DNA of 64,000 bases. It comes from CALODL01 sp942492115 (GTDB taxonomy: Bacteria; Planctomycetota; Phycisphaerae; UBA1845; CAIVHJ01). The notes beneath the pieces were generated by a model, which was not told the origin of the DNA, did not search any database, and worked only from the letters and a program-made list of their open reading frames with translations. How positions within the stretch are numbered: the stretch's first letter is position 1; every line of letters starts with the position of its first letter. A program made the position numbers and the translations under genes. Positions 26,284 through 34,212 of the stretch are shown one piece after another. The stretch covers positions 1-64,000 of the forward strand of contig CALODL010000021.1 of the NCBI GenBank assembly GCA_942492115.1, in the 5' to 3' direction.

Positions 26284-26589
26284 GTGCCGACGACGCTGGA
26301 ACCCACGGAGGTGATGGAGCCGGACCTCGACGACGACGTTGCGGTCGACCGCCCATGGGTCGTGCTGGTCTGGAACGATCCGGTGAATCTGATGAGCTAC
26401 GTGACCTACGTGTTCCAGAAGCTGTTCGGGTACTCGCTCGAGAAGGCGACCGAGCTGATGCTCGACGTGCACGAGAAGGGCCGCGCCGTCGTGGCGTCGT
26501 GTGGCCGCGAGGAGGCCGAGATGCACGTGTTCCGCCTCCACGAGCACAGCCTGTGGGCCACGATGGAACACGATGGTCCTGCGTCGTAA
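26284..26589 (+). CDS. clpS: ATP-dependent Clp protease adaptor ClpS
   Basis: Up to 101 residues; the core RPWVVLVWNDPVNLMSYVTY, VFQKLFGYSLEKATELMLDV, HEKGRAVVASCGREEAE holds the N-degron pocket (NDPVN) and the conserved HEKG motif. It delivers N-end-rule substrates to ClpA/ClpC in the cytoplasm. GTG at 26284 is taken as the start; ATG at 26314 is possible but has GGAGG only two bases away. The next gene overlaps its 3' end by 17 bases, a common actinobacterial pair. Confidence 0.88.
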   Translation: MPTTLEPTEVMEPDLDDDVAVDRPWVVLVWNDPVNLMSYVTYVFQKLFGYSLEKATELMLDVHEKGRAVVASCGREEAEMHVFRLHEHSLWATMEHDGPAS

Positions 26590-27061
26590 GTTCCTCGCCC
26601 CGGTCGAAGCGGTCGACGGTGGATGGCGGATCAACCTCGACACCGAGGAACGCAACCTGCTGATGCGCCTGATGGGCGAGCTGCGGGCGCTGCTCACCGG
26701 TCCCGACGACAACGAACTGCTGCGCCGCCTGTTCCCCGTCGCATATCCCGACGACGACGAGAAGGAAGAGGAGTACCAGCGCCTGATGCGCGAGGAACTC
26801 GTCGCCAGCCGGCTGGCGGCGATCGAGTCGGTGACCCGCACCGTCGACCCGGCGAACGCAAAGGCACTGCTCGACGAGGGCGACACGATCGCGTTCATGC
26901 AGTCGATCAACGCGATCCGCCTCGTGCTCGGTTCGATGCTGGGCATCACCGACGACGACTCCGCTGACGCCGCCGACGAGGCCGACACCCCCGAGCACCA
27001 CCTCTACGACTTCCTCAGCTGGCTGCTGGAGTGGACGGTGCGGTCACTCTCGCCGACCTGA
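26573..27061 (+). CDS. DUF2017 family protein
   Basis: 162 residues starting MVLRRKFLAPVEAVDGGWRI inside the clpS end. Actinobacterial DUF2017 features: LDTEERNLLMRLMGELRALL, RRLFPVAYPDDDEKEEEYQR, LMREELVASRLAAIESV, and YDFLSWLLEWTVRSL at the C-terminus. It is all-alpha, cytoplasmic and nearly always next to clpS; its function is unknown. Coupling to ClpS hints at a role in Clp-dependent proteolysis, which is only inference. Confidence 0.8.
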   Translation: MVLRRKFLAPVEAVDGGWRINLDTEERNLLMRLMGELRALLTGPDDNELLRRLFPVAYPDDDEKEEEYQRLMREELVASRLAAIESVTRTVDPANAKALLDEGDTIAFMQSINAIRLVLGSMLGITDDDSADAADEADTPEHHLYDFLSWLLEWTVRSLSPT

Positions 27062-27133
27062 CGAGACCGACGACCGGCCGCAACCCTCGCGTCGCGTTTC
27101 CCTCCTCCGAATCCCGGCGCCCACTGCTCAGGC

Positions 27134-27868
27134 ATGGGACGACGCTCCGACGGATTTCGGCCTCTTTCGCGCGGACTAAGGTCTCGTCGCGGCGTCAGCG
27201 GAGACGCCGTGGGGAACGAAGGGGCGGAGTTGGGGGTTTCAGTCATTCCTGGTCGGGACGTGTCCCGGTCGCACGTGCACCGCTGGTCGGGCGGCCCGCC
27301 GGCCGCGTCCTCTGGGGTCCGCTGGCTGGTCGTCGGCGGGGCGCTCGTCTCGGTTGCCGCCCTTGCGATCGCGGTCATGGTCGGGGTTGCGCCGCTCGCT
27401 GCCTCGGCTGCCGTTGCACTCATGGTGCCGGCCGCAGCGATCGATGTCGAACAGCTTCGTCTGCCAGACGCGTGGGTGCTCGCCTCGCTGGCCGCGTTGG
27501 TCGCTGCGCTGTCCGTCGGTGCCATCGTCGGGTCTGCGATCCAACCAGGCGCAACGGTCGGCGGAATCGTCGGGGGCGCATTGTGCATGGCAATGCCGGT
27601 GTTGTTCCTCCATGTGGTGTCACCCGACGCGATGGGGTTCGGTGACGTCAAGGCCGCCCTGGCGCTCGGCGCCGCGGTCGGCACCATCGATTGGCGCCTC
27701 GGCGCGGTGGCGTTGTGTCTCGCTGCGTTGAGTGGAGCGGTGGCGGGGGTACTCGGTCGACGTCGCACCATCGCCTTCGGGCCGTGCCTCGTGTTCGGGG
27801 CCTGGGCCGTCGTCCTCGCCGGCGAACCGATCATCGGCGCGCTCTTCACTGGGGCTTCTCCACGATGA
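27134..27868 (+). CDS. Tad-type prepilin peptidase (A24, CpaA/TadV)
   Basis: Up to 244 residues; about six helices start near residue 63 (VRWLVVGGALVSVAALAIAV). The two catalytic aspartates are in AAAIDVEQLRLPDAW and MGFGDVKAALALGAA (GxGD). It lacks the Cys-rich N-terminal methylase domain of PilD, as expected for Tad peptidases. The first 50 residues are not hydrophobic and the true start may be internal, e.g. a GTG near 27209. Its stop overlaps the ATG of the next gene; it begins the Tad operon and would process Flp and TadE-like prepilins. Confidence 0.8.
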   Translation: MGRRSDGFRPLSRGLRSRRGVSGDAVGNEGAELGVSVIPGRDVSRSHVHRWSGGPPAASSGVRWLVVGGALVSVAALAIAVMVGVAPLAASAAVALMVPAAAIDVEQLRLPDAWVLASLAALVAALSVGAIVGSAIQPGATVGGIVGGALCMAMPVLFLHVVSPDAMGFGDVKAALALGAAVGTIDWRLGAVALCLAALSGAVAGVLGRRRTIAFGPCLVFGAWAVVLAGEPIIGALFTGASPR

Positions 27869-28575
27869 CGAGGGCATCAGAAATGACGGGGGCGACGGGC
27901 TCGGCAGATTCCGATCGCCGGTCATCGGCATCGGGTCCGGGATTCACTCCCACCTCCCGGCGTCGGAGTCGTATCGCCGCCGGGGTGGCACTGGCCGCGG
28001 TGGCGATCGGCGGAAATCTGCTCGTGTACTCGAACCTCGATGCGTCGAAACCGGTGGTGCAGGCGGTTCGTGACGTGCCGGCCGGCGAGCAGATCACGAG
28101 CGACATGTTCCGCACCGTCGACGTCGACGTCGATTCGACGGTCAATGTGATCGACGGCGACCGTCTCGACTCCCTGGTCGGCACCTACGCGAAGGTGCGC
28201 CTCGTCGCCGGCTCGCTCGTCACGGCCGAGTCGCTCCAGGCGGTCCCGTTGGTGACCCCTGGCAGTTCGGTGGTGGCGATCCAGGTCGCGGATGGTGCAC
28301 TCCCAGCGGGGCTGCGCGAGCGATCTGCGATCGTGCTGGTCGTGCCGGCGGGACGGTCGGAGGACGGCGTCAGCGCCACCTCGGTGCCTGGCCGGGTCGT
28401 GGGCTTGCCGAGCGCCACCTCATCAGCGCTCGGGCTCCAATCGCTCTCGGTCGAGGTCGCAGCGGGCGATGCTGCGACGATCGCCGCGGCCGACGACGTG
28501 CGGGTTGTGCTCGTCGACCCAGCCGAGGATCCCGCATTGGCTGCTGATGCCGGACCGGCGGAGGGCGAGCCGTGA
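27865..28575 (+). CDS. CpaB/RcpC-like SAF-domain pilus assembly protein
   Basis: 236 residues: a membrane anchor (IAAGVALAAVAIGGNLLVY) then the SAF domain, VVQAVRDVPAGEQITSDMF and RLVAGSLVTAESLQAV, and a C-terminal part with SVVAIQVADGALPAGLRERS. CpaB is a periplasmic or cell-wall assembly component of Tad pili; in Gram-positive-type cells it lacks the secretin partner. The ATG overlaps the previous stop, and the 3' end overlaps the tadZ GTG at 28572. Confidence 0.75.
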   Translation: MTRASEMTGATGSADSDRRSSASGPGFTPTSRRRSRIAAGVALAAVAIGGNLLVYSNLDASKPVVQAVRDVPAGEQITSDMFRTVDVDVDSTVNVIDGDRLDSLVGTYAKVRLVAGSLVTAESLQAVPLVTPGSSVVAIQVADGALPAGLRERSAIVLVVPAGRSEDGVSATSVPGRVVGLPSATSSALGLQSLSVEVAAGDAATIAAADDVRVVLVDPAEDPALAADAGPAEGEP

Positions 28576-29378
28576 CCGCCGTCGCGGTGGTCGGCGATGC
28601 GACAACCACGACCACGGTCGCACTCGCCGCGGGTTGGCCGAGCGGCGAGGAGGTGATCGTGCTGGAAGCGGATCCGAGCGGCGGTTCGCTCGCCGCCTGG
28701 CTCGACACGCCATCGCAGCCGTCGCTGGCAACCATCGTCGCGAACGTCGGGGCCGACTCGGGACGACACCATCGATCGAGCTTCTCGACGTTCGATGCGA
28801 TGACCCAGCACAGCAGCACCGGCGTTCGATTCGTGGCCAACGCCGTACGTTCGCGTGCTGCGCGTCGCGCGCTCGACGAGGCAGCAGCGGTGGTGCTCCC
28901 GGCGCTGGCTGCCGCCGACTCGACGGTGCTCGTCGATGTCGGCGTCCATCGTGTGGGCATCGGGCAGTCGCCGGCGCTCGCTGTTGCCGACGTCGTGGTG
29001 TTGGTCCACCGTCAAGCCACGGCGTCGGCCGCTGCAGCCACGGTTCGTGTCGAGCGCCTCGTCGAGTCGGTCGAAGACTTGTCTCGCCTCGATGCCGACA
29101 TCGTGCTCGCCGTCATCGGCAACACGCCGTTCGAGCCCGGCGAGATCGCAGCGTTCGTCGACGACTCGGTGCCCGGTGCCGTCCGAACGATGGCGGCGGT
29201 GGCGGACGATCCACTCGCCGCCGCCACGATCGCCGGTCGTGCGGGTGTGTCGGCACGACGTCTCCGACGTCTCCCGTTGATGCGCGATGCCGTCGACCTG
29301 GCATCGGTTGTCTCCGGACTCGTCGTCGATCGGTGCGGCGATCCCACTTCGCTCGGACGCGATGGGCAGCTGTCATGA
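28572..29378 (+). CDS. TadZ/CpaE-like MinD-family protein with degenerate P-loop
   Basis: 268 residues. Fold resembles the ParA/MinD group: VIVLEADPSGGSLAAWLD near the switch region, VLVDVGVHRVG, VVLVHRQATASAAAA, and IVLAVIGNTPF. The Walker A position reads VGDATTTTTVALAAG, without the GK[T/S] lysine or the deviant signature lysine, so ATP binding is probably lost or altered. TadZ proteins localise the Tad machine at a pole. GTG start overlaps cpaB; the stop overlaps the tadA start. Confidence 0.7.
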   Translation: MTAVAVVGDATTTTTVALAAGWPSGEEVIVLEADPSGGSLAAWLDTPSQPSLATIVANVGADSGRHHRSSFSTFDAMTQHSSTGVRFVANAVRSRAARRALDEAAAVVLPALAAADSTVLVDVGVHRVGIGQSPALAVADVVVLVHRQATASAAAATVRVERLVESVEDLSRLDADIVLAVIGNTPFEPGEIAAFVDDSVPGAVRTMAAVADDPLAAATIAGRAGVSARRLRRLPLMRDAVDLASVVSGLVVDRCGDPTSLGRDGQLS

Positions 29379-30796
29379 CGATGCAACCGACGGCCAAGCG
29401 GCGGCTCGCCGGACTCGACGACGACCTCGACGCTGCGATCTCGTTGGTCACCGATCGCGTCGCCGATCGCCTGATCGAGTCGATCGAGCACGACGACGCC
29501 TCGCACGGCTCGGGCCGTGCCGGCGGCGTTGCCTTGGCCGGTGACGAACGGCGCCAGCAACTGTTGGTCGGCGCCTGGATCAGCGACGAGGTCACCTCGG
29601 TCAACGAGGACGCCTGCAACGCGGTCGCGCGACCGCTCTCGCAGCACGACGAGCAGCACGTGCGCGCCCGGGTGGTCGCCGAACTCACCGGCGCAGGTCC
29701 ACTCCAGCCGTACCTGAGCGATCCGATGGTCGAGGAGATCGACGTCAACGGTCCCGACTCGACGTGGGTCACCTACACCGACGGTCGCAAGGTCGACGTC
29801 GGGCGGCTGTGGGCGTCAGCGGCCGACCTGACGTCGTTCCAGAAGCGCATGGCGTTGCGGATGACCGGCACCGGCGAAGGTCGTCTCGACACCTCGTCGC
29901 CGATGCTCACGCTGCAGTCGCGCGACGGTGCGCGCATCGTGATGGTGCTCGGCGGCAGCGACGAGCACGGGGTGTCGACGCATCCCCGCCTGGCGATCCG
30001 CCGTTTCGTCGTGCGACAGGTCGGCCTGAACGGCTTGGCCGACCTCGGGTTGTTCCCGCATCCGCTCGTCGAACGTCTGCGGGCACTCGTTCGTTGCGGA
30101 TTCACCCTGTTGGTGTCCGGCCCGCCGGGCGCCGGCAAGACCACGCTGCTCACCGAACTGCTCGGCGAGGTCTCCCCGCTCGAACGGATCATCACCGTCG
30201 AGAAGAACCTGCTCGAGCTGCGTCTGGAGGACGACCCCCGCCATCCGGACGCTCCGGCGCTGTTCACCCGCCACGCGAACGCCGAGGGCGAGGGCGAGAT
30301 CACCACCCGGCAGCTCGTCGAGCTCACCCGACGGCTCAACCCCGACCGGGTGGTGGTCGGCGAACTCGTCGAGGACGAAGCACTCGACATGTTGGACGTG
30401 GCCTCGATGTGCAAGCGCGGTTCGCTGGCGACGATCCACGCGCACACGGCCGACATCGTGCTGCAACGTCTGGCCTACTACGTGTCGAAGTCGAACACGA
30501 GCCTGCCCGAGTTCGCCGTGTGGAGCCTGATCGCCCAGACGGTCGATTTCGTCGTGCACATCGACCTGGTCCGCAACGCCATCGAGGATCAGGGTGCGGT
30601 CCGTCGGGTCACGTCGATCATCGAGGTCGGCGGTCTCGGCGAGGCAGGCGGCGTGTCGAGCACCGAGGTGTGGGCCCTCGACGACCACGACGAACTGGTC
30701 CAGGTGGCGCCGCTGTCGCAACGTCACCTCCGAACCGCCTCCGTCTGGCGGGCTACCCCGCCGACCTGTTCGCCGTCGGAGGGACGCGCGCGATGA
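29375..30796 (+). CDS. tadA: Tad pilus ATPase TadA/CpaF
   Basis: 473 residues, intact. Secretion-ATPase motifs: Walker A SGPPGAGKTTLLTELLG, Asp-box EKNLLELRLEDDPRHPD, Walker B region LNPDRVVVGELVEDEALDM, His-box SLATIHAHTADIVLQRL. N-terminal domain has the CpaF text VEEIDVNGPDSTWV. It powers Flp pilus assembly from the cytoplasm, probably as a hexamer bound to TadB/TadC. The stop overlaps the tadB ATG (ATGA). Confidence 0.92.
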   Translation: MTMQPTAKRRLAGLDDDLDAAISLVTDRVADRLIESIEHDDASHGSGRAGGVALAGDERRQQLLVGAWISDEVTSVNEDACNAVARPLSQHDEQHVRARVVAELTGAGPLQPYLSDPMVEEIDVNGPDSTWVTYTDGRKVDVGRLWASAADLTSFQKRMALRMTGTGEGRLDTSSPMLTLQSRDGARIVMVLGGSDEHGVSTHPRLAIRRFVVRQVGLNGLADLGLFPHPLVERLRALVRCGFTLLVSGPPGAGKTTLLTELLGEVSPLERIITVEKNLLELRLEDDPRHPDAPALFTRHANAEGEGEITTRQLVELTRRLNPDRVVVGELVEDEALDMLDVASMCKRGSLATIHAHTADIVLQRLAYYVSKSNTSLPEFAVWSLIAQTVDFVVHIDLVRNAIEDQGAVRRVTSIIEVGGLGEAGGVSSTEVWALDDHDELVQVAPLSQRHLRTASVWRATPPTCSPSEGRAR

Positions 30797-31674
30797 GCCT
30801 CGACGTCGCCCTGCTCGTCGCTGTCGACGATCGCCGGCGTGCTCGCGGTGGTCGTGCTGGCCGCGCCGGCGACGACGCGCTGCCGCGGCCGCCCGGTCCC
30901 GGCGATCCCGGACGGGGGTTCGCTGGCCGGCGCAGGGGCGGCGCTGCCCTGGTCGTGCTCGCTGCGTCGGGGTGGTTGGTGGCAGCGTGATCGTCGCGGT
31001 CGGTTGCTGGTATGCGATCGGCGCCTGGCAGCACCGCGACGTCGGCGGGTCAGCGACCTGCAGCGGATCGACGCGCTGGCGTCGTGGATCGAGAACCTGC
31101 GCGACGTGTTGATCGCCGGCGACCAACCGATCGGGGCCATCAACGCGACCGTGGCGACGTGCCCGGCGGCGATCAGGCCCCAGGTGCGACGGCTGGCCGC
31201 CGGCCTCGGCCGGCAGGACCCTGCGATCGTGTTCCGGCGCTTCGCCGACGACATCGACGACCCGCTCGGTGACCTCGTCGCCGCCGGACTCCTGATCGCC
31301 GTGCAGCGCGGCGCTCGCACCGCAGCGGTGCTGGGCTCGCTCGCCGAACAGGCTCGGCGGCAGTCCGACCGGCGCCGCCTCGTCGAGGCCGAACGCGCGC
31401 CGATCCAGCGCGAGGTCACCCTGCTGACGGTGATCATGGGATCGCTCGTGGTCGGGCTGCTGGTGTTCGGCCGGGCGGAGTACCTCGAGCCGTACGACAC
31501 CGCCGGCGGACAGCTGTTCCTCGGCGTGGTCCTCGCGATCTACGCGGTGCTGCTGCTGCGGGTGCAACGCCTCGCCCGCTTCCCCCGACCGAGCCGATTC
31601 CTCACCGCCACGCCGACCGCCACGCCCACCGGACCGCCACAGCGACCTCCGCCACGCCAGGAGGGCCCGGGTGA
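30793..31674 (+). CDS. tadB: Tad pilus membrane protein TadB (internal frameshifts)
   Basis: Start ATG and stop TGA (31672-31674) share a frame, giving 293 codons, but the best coding text between them lies partly in other frames, so compensating indels near 30,830-31,060 and before the stop are likely. The T2SSF domain is readable: SDLQRIDALASWIENLRDVL, then FRRFADDIDDPLGDLVAAG and QSDRRRLVEAERAPIQREV with C-terminal helices (LLTVIMGSLVVGLLVFG, FLGVVLAIYAVLLLRV). It is the inner platform of the Tad motor. TGATG overlap with tadC. Confidence 0.75.
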
Positions 31675-32559
31675 TGCGGCCGGTCGGGGTGCTCGTCCTG
31701 TGCAGCGTCGTGTTCTGCGCGGGCGCCTGGCTGGTCGTGACCGGCTGGCGCCAGCCGCGCCCGACGCTGCACCGCGCGTGGCGCATCTGCACCGGCCCGG
31801 CGAGGTCGTCCCGGCGCCGGCGCCCGGTGCATCGGGTGCGCTCGTCAGCGTGGGCGCCTTCGTCGAGCGCGCGGGGCGACGACCTGGACCGCGGCGTGGC
31901 GTCGGCCGCTGCGACTCGTCGGCCGCACCGTCGAGGAGCACGTCGGCTACCTCGTGCTCGCAGCCCTGGCGGGTCTCGTGGTTCCGGCGCTCGTGCTCGG
32001 CGCACTCCAAGGCGCTGGTGTCGTGTCGATCGGCCTGTGGATCCCGACCGCGGTTGCGCTGCTCGGCGCCGTGATCGCCCCGGCGTTGGTGCACTCGACA
32101 ACGATGGCGGCGAGTGCCGAGGTCGCTGTCGACCTGCGCCACCAACTCGGCGCCTACCTCGACATGGTCACCATGCTGCTCGCCGGGAACACCGGCTACG
32201 AAGGCGCCCTCGACCAGGCCGCACGTGCGGGCGACGGACTGCTGTTCCGCGAGCTGCGCCGACGGATGCGCGAGGCGTCGGCCACCGGCAAGAGCCTGGT
32301 ACGAGCGCTCGAACGTGTCGCCGACGACTACGGCATCGTCGAACTCGAACAGGTGGCCGCCACCGCCACGCTGTCGGCCGCCGAGGGCGCTCCGGTCGCA
32401 CGAAGCCTGGCCGCCAAGTGCTCGACGTTGCGCTCGACGCTGGCTGCCGAGCAGGAGGCCGACGCCCGGGTGCGCAACGACAAGGTCACCCCACCGCTCG
32501 TCGCCATGGCGCTGCTGTTCATGGCACTGATCATCTATCCCGCCCTCAATCTGAACTGA
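31674..32559 (+). CDS. tadC: Tad pilus membrane protein TadC (frameshifted)
   Basis: ATG at 31674 has AGGAGGG eight bases upstream and gives MRPVGVLVLCSVVFCAGAWL, the first helix. The linker region to about 31,950 is out of frame. From there the T2SSF domain is clean: RHQLGAYLDMVTMLLAGNTG, YEGALDQAARAGDG, EASATGKSLVRALERVADD, ending VAMALLFMALIIYPALNLN. It pairs with TadB in the platform. Confidence 0.75.
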
Positions 32560-32603
32560 CCGATTCTGAACCCACCGACCCACTCCATCGAGAGGAACCC
32601 GAC

Positions 32604-32825
32604 ATGTACGACCCGATGCTGATGCTCACCGGCGTGATCGCGATGGTCACCCGCACCCTGGGGCGCGAGCCCACGAGCGAGACGACCGATCAGGGTGCGG
32701 TCTCGATCGAGCAGGTGCTCTGGTACGCGGCTGCGGCGATCAGCGTCGCGGTCGTGGCCGCGATCATCTGGAGCCAGATCCGCGACACGGCGAGCACCCC
32801 GGTGCAGTCACCGTCGGCGCCCTGA
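32604..32825 (+). CDS. Candidate Flp-type pilin
   Basis: 73 residues with GAGAGGAAC-type ribosome site upstream. Sequence DQGAVSIEQVLWYAAAAISV fits a class III (Flp) prepilin: cleavage after Gly, Glu at +5 of the mature protein, then one hydrophobic helix to IIW and a short polar tail. The 20-odd residue leader before the Gly is Arg/Glu-rich. Its place between tadC and the tadE-like genes supports a major pilin. The conserved Glu-Tyr of typical Flp is Glu-Gln here. Confidence 0.65.
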   Translation: MYDPMLMLTGVIAMVTRTLGREPTSETTDQGAVSIEQVLWYAAAAISVAVVAAIIWSQIRDTASTPVQSPSAP

Positions 32826-32870
32826 CCCGCGGCGAGCACACGATGGGCCGACCGGCGCAACCCGACTGCG

Positions 32871-33260
32871 GTGCAGCTTGCGGACCGAACGCGCTGCCGC
32901 GGCGACCGAGGCGCGGCCACGTCGCTCGCGGTGGCGCTGCTGACACCCATGTTCGTGTTCCTTGCGTTCGCTGCGTTTCAAGCGGCGCTGTGGAGCCACG
33001 CCCGAACCGAGGCCAGGGTGATCGCACGCGACACTGCTGCACTCGTGGCTCGGTCGGGGGTCGCCGCCGAGGATGCTCAGGCGTCGGCGACGGCGGTCCT
33101 CGAAGCCGACACCGACCTGCGCAACGTCGTGGTGTCGGTGGGCACGACCGGCGGCGTCGTCACCGTGACGGTCACCGGCGACGCACCGGGAATCATCCGC
33201 GGCACCACCAACTCGCTCTCGGTCACCTCGGCGGTTCCGATCGAGGAGCTCACGCCGTGA
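32871..33260 (+). CDS. TadE-like pseudopilin 1
   Basis: 129 residues from a GTG. A leader ending CRGDRGAATSLAVALLTP precedes one helix (FVFLAFAAFQAALWSHARTE), then a soluble domain with an alpha segment (VIARDTAALVARSGVAAEDA) and beta strands (NVVVSVGTTGGVVTVTVTG). RGAxx-[ILV] at the start of the helix is the TadE/TadG signature. Minor pilin-like proteins of this type are processed by the A24 peptidase and help pilus assembly. The stop overlaps the next GTG. Confidence 0.7.
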   Translation: MQLADRTRCRGDRGAATSLAVALLTPMFVFLAFAAFQAALWSHARTEARVIARDTAALVARSGVAAEDAQASATAVLEADTDLRNVVVSVGTTGGVVTVTVTGDAPGIIRGTTNSLSVTSAVPIEELTP

Positions 33261-33687
33261 GCCGCCGGCTGGCGCGACGACGCCGGGTCGTCCGACGCGC
33301 TCGGGTTGGCGCTGCTGGCGCCGGCTGCGATCGGCCTGGCGGTGGTGATCGTGTTCCTCGGGCGGGGTGTCGACAGCCGCGCGACGGTGCAGAGCGCGGC
33401 GGAGTCGGCGGCCCAGGCGGCCGCTCAGGAGCGATCGATCGCGGCAGCGGTCGCGGCAGCCGACGAGGTCGGGCGAGCCATGCTCGTCGACCCGTCGTCG
33501 TGCTCGTCGCCGAACGTGTCGGTCGACGTGTCCGACTTCCGACCAGGAGGCCAGGTTGCCGTGACCGTGTCGTGCACGGTTTCCAGCCGACGGCCTCGAG
33601 TTGATCAACCCGCCGGCGAGCGGGGCCACCACGGCCACGGCGTTCGCCGCCATCGACCCGCTCCGGGCGACCGACGAAGCGCCATGA
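33257..33687 (+). CDS. TadE-like pseudopilin 2 (frameshifted)
   Basis: GTG at 33257 overlaps the previous stop, but a shift near 33,290 is needed to reach SSDALGLALLAPAAIGLAVV, the hydrophobic segment, and ATVQSAAESAAQAAAQERSI behind it. A second shift near 33,590 precedes LELINPPASGATTATAF. The stop at 33685-33687 overlaps the next ATG. Same architecture as its neighbours: short N-terminus, one helix, alanine-rich helix, beta domain with Cys pair (SSCSSPN, VSCTVS). Confidence 0.6.
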
Positions 33688-34212
33688 CGAGGCGCCGAGG
33701 CCGCACCGGGACGGCCTCGATGCGCAGCGACCGCGGGTCCGGACTGGTGGTCGGAATCGCGCTGATCTTCGCGTTCACGTTCCTGGGCCTGGTGTGGCTC
33801 GCGCGAGACGTCGACCGAGGCGTGTCGAACCGGTCGGCAGCGCAGTCGATCGCGTTCCAGGCGGCCCGCTCGGGCGCCCAGTCCGCGGCGGTGACCGACC
33901 TGCGTTCCGGCGTCGCCGTGATCGACCGCGGCAGCGGCGAGCCGCGCCGCGACATCGACGGCCGGGGCGCTGTTCGCGAGCTACGGGGTCGAGGGCGCGG
34001 TGACCTCGATCGAGGTCGTCGCCGACAGCGTGTCGGTGACGGTCACGATCACCGACGACGGGCGCACGGTCACCGGTGCCGGCACGGTTCGAGGCGGAGC
34101 GTGCGCCGTGACCGTCGTCCGCGTTCCCGTTCGTCGGTTTCGTCGCCCACTGTTCGAGACAGCGAGCGGTGGCCGCGACGACCACATCGAACGGAGGGAG
34201 GAGGAGAGGTGA
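33684..34212 (+). CDS. TadE-like pseudopilin 3 (frameshifted)
   Basis: Starts MTRRRGRTGTASMRSDRGSG with helix LVVGIALIFAFTFLGLVWLA, followed by VDRGVSNRSAAQSIAFQAAR, the usual alanine-rich stalk. A shift near 33,950 leads to FASYGVEGAVTSIEVVADSV and VTVTITDDGRTVTGAGTV. Its end overlaps the GTG of the LysM-BTAD gene. Three consecutive TadE-type genes is a common number in actinobacterial tad loci. Confidence 0.6.

Noticed and set aside
24943..26589. A plus-strand open frame running across ctaB into clpS that could be read as a 548-residue ClpS fusion
   Set aside because: Only the last 100 residues are ClpS; the rest is antisense to ctaB and the hairpin repeats.
27004..27849. A Thr/Ala/Pro-rich open frame on the minus strand opposite the Tad prepilin peptidase
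   Set aside because: It is antisense to a gene with catalytic motifs and shows shadow-type composition.
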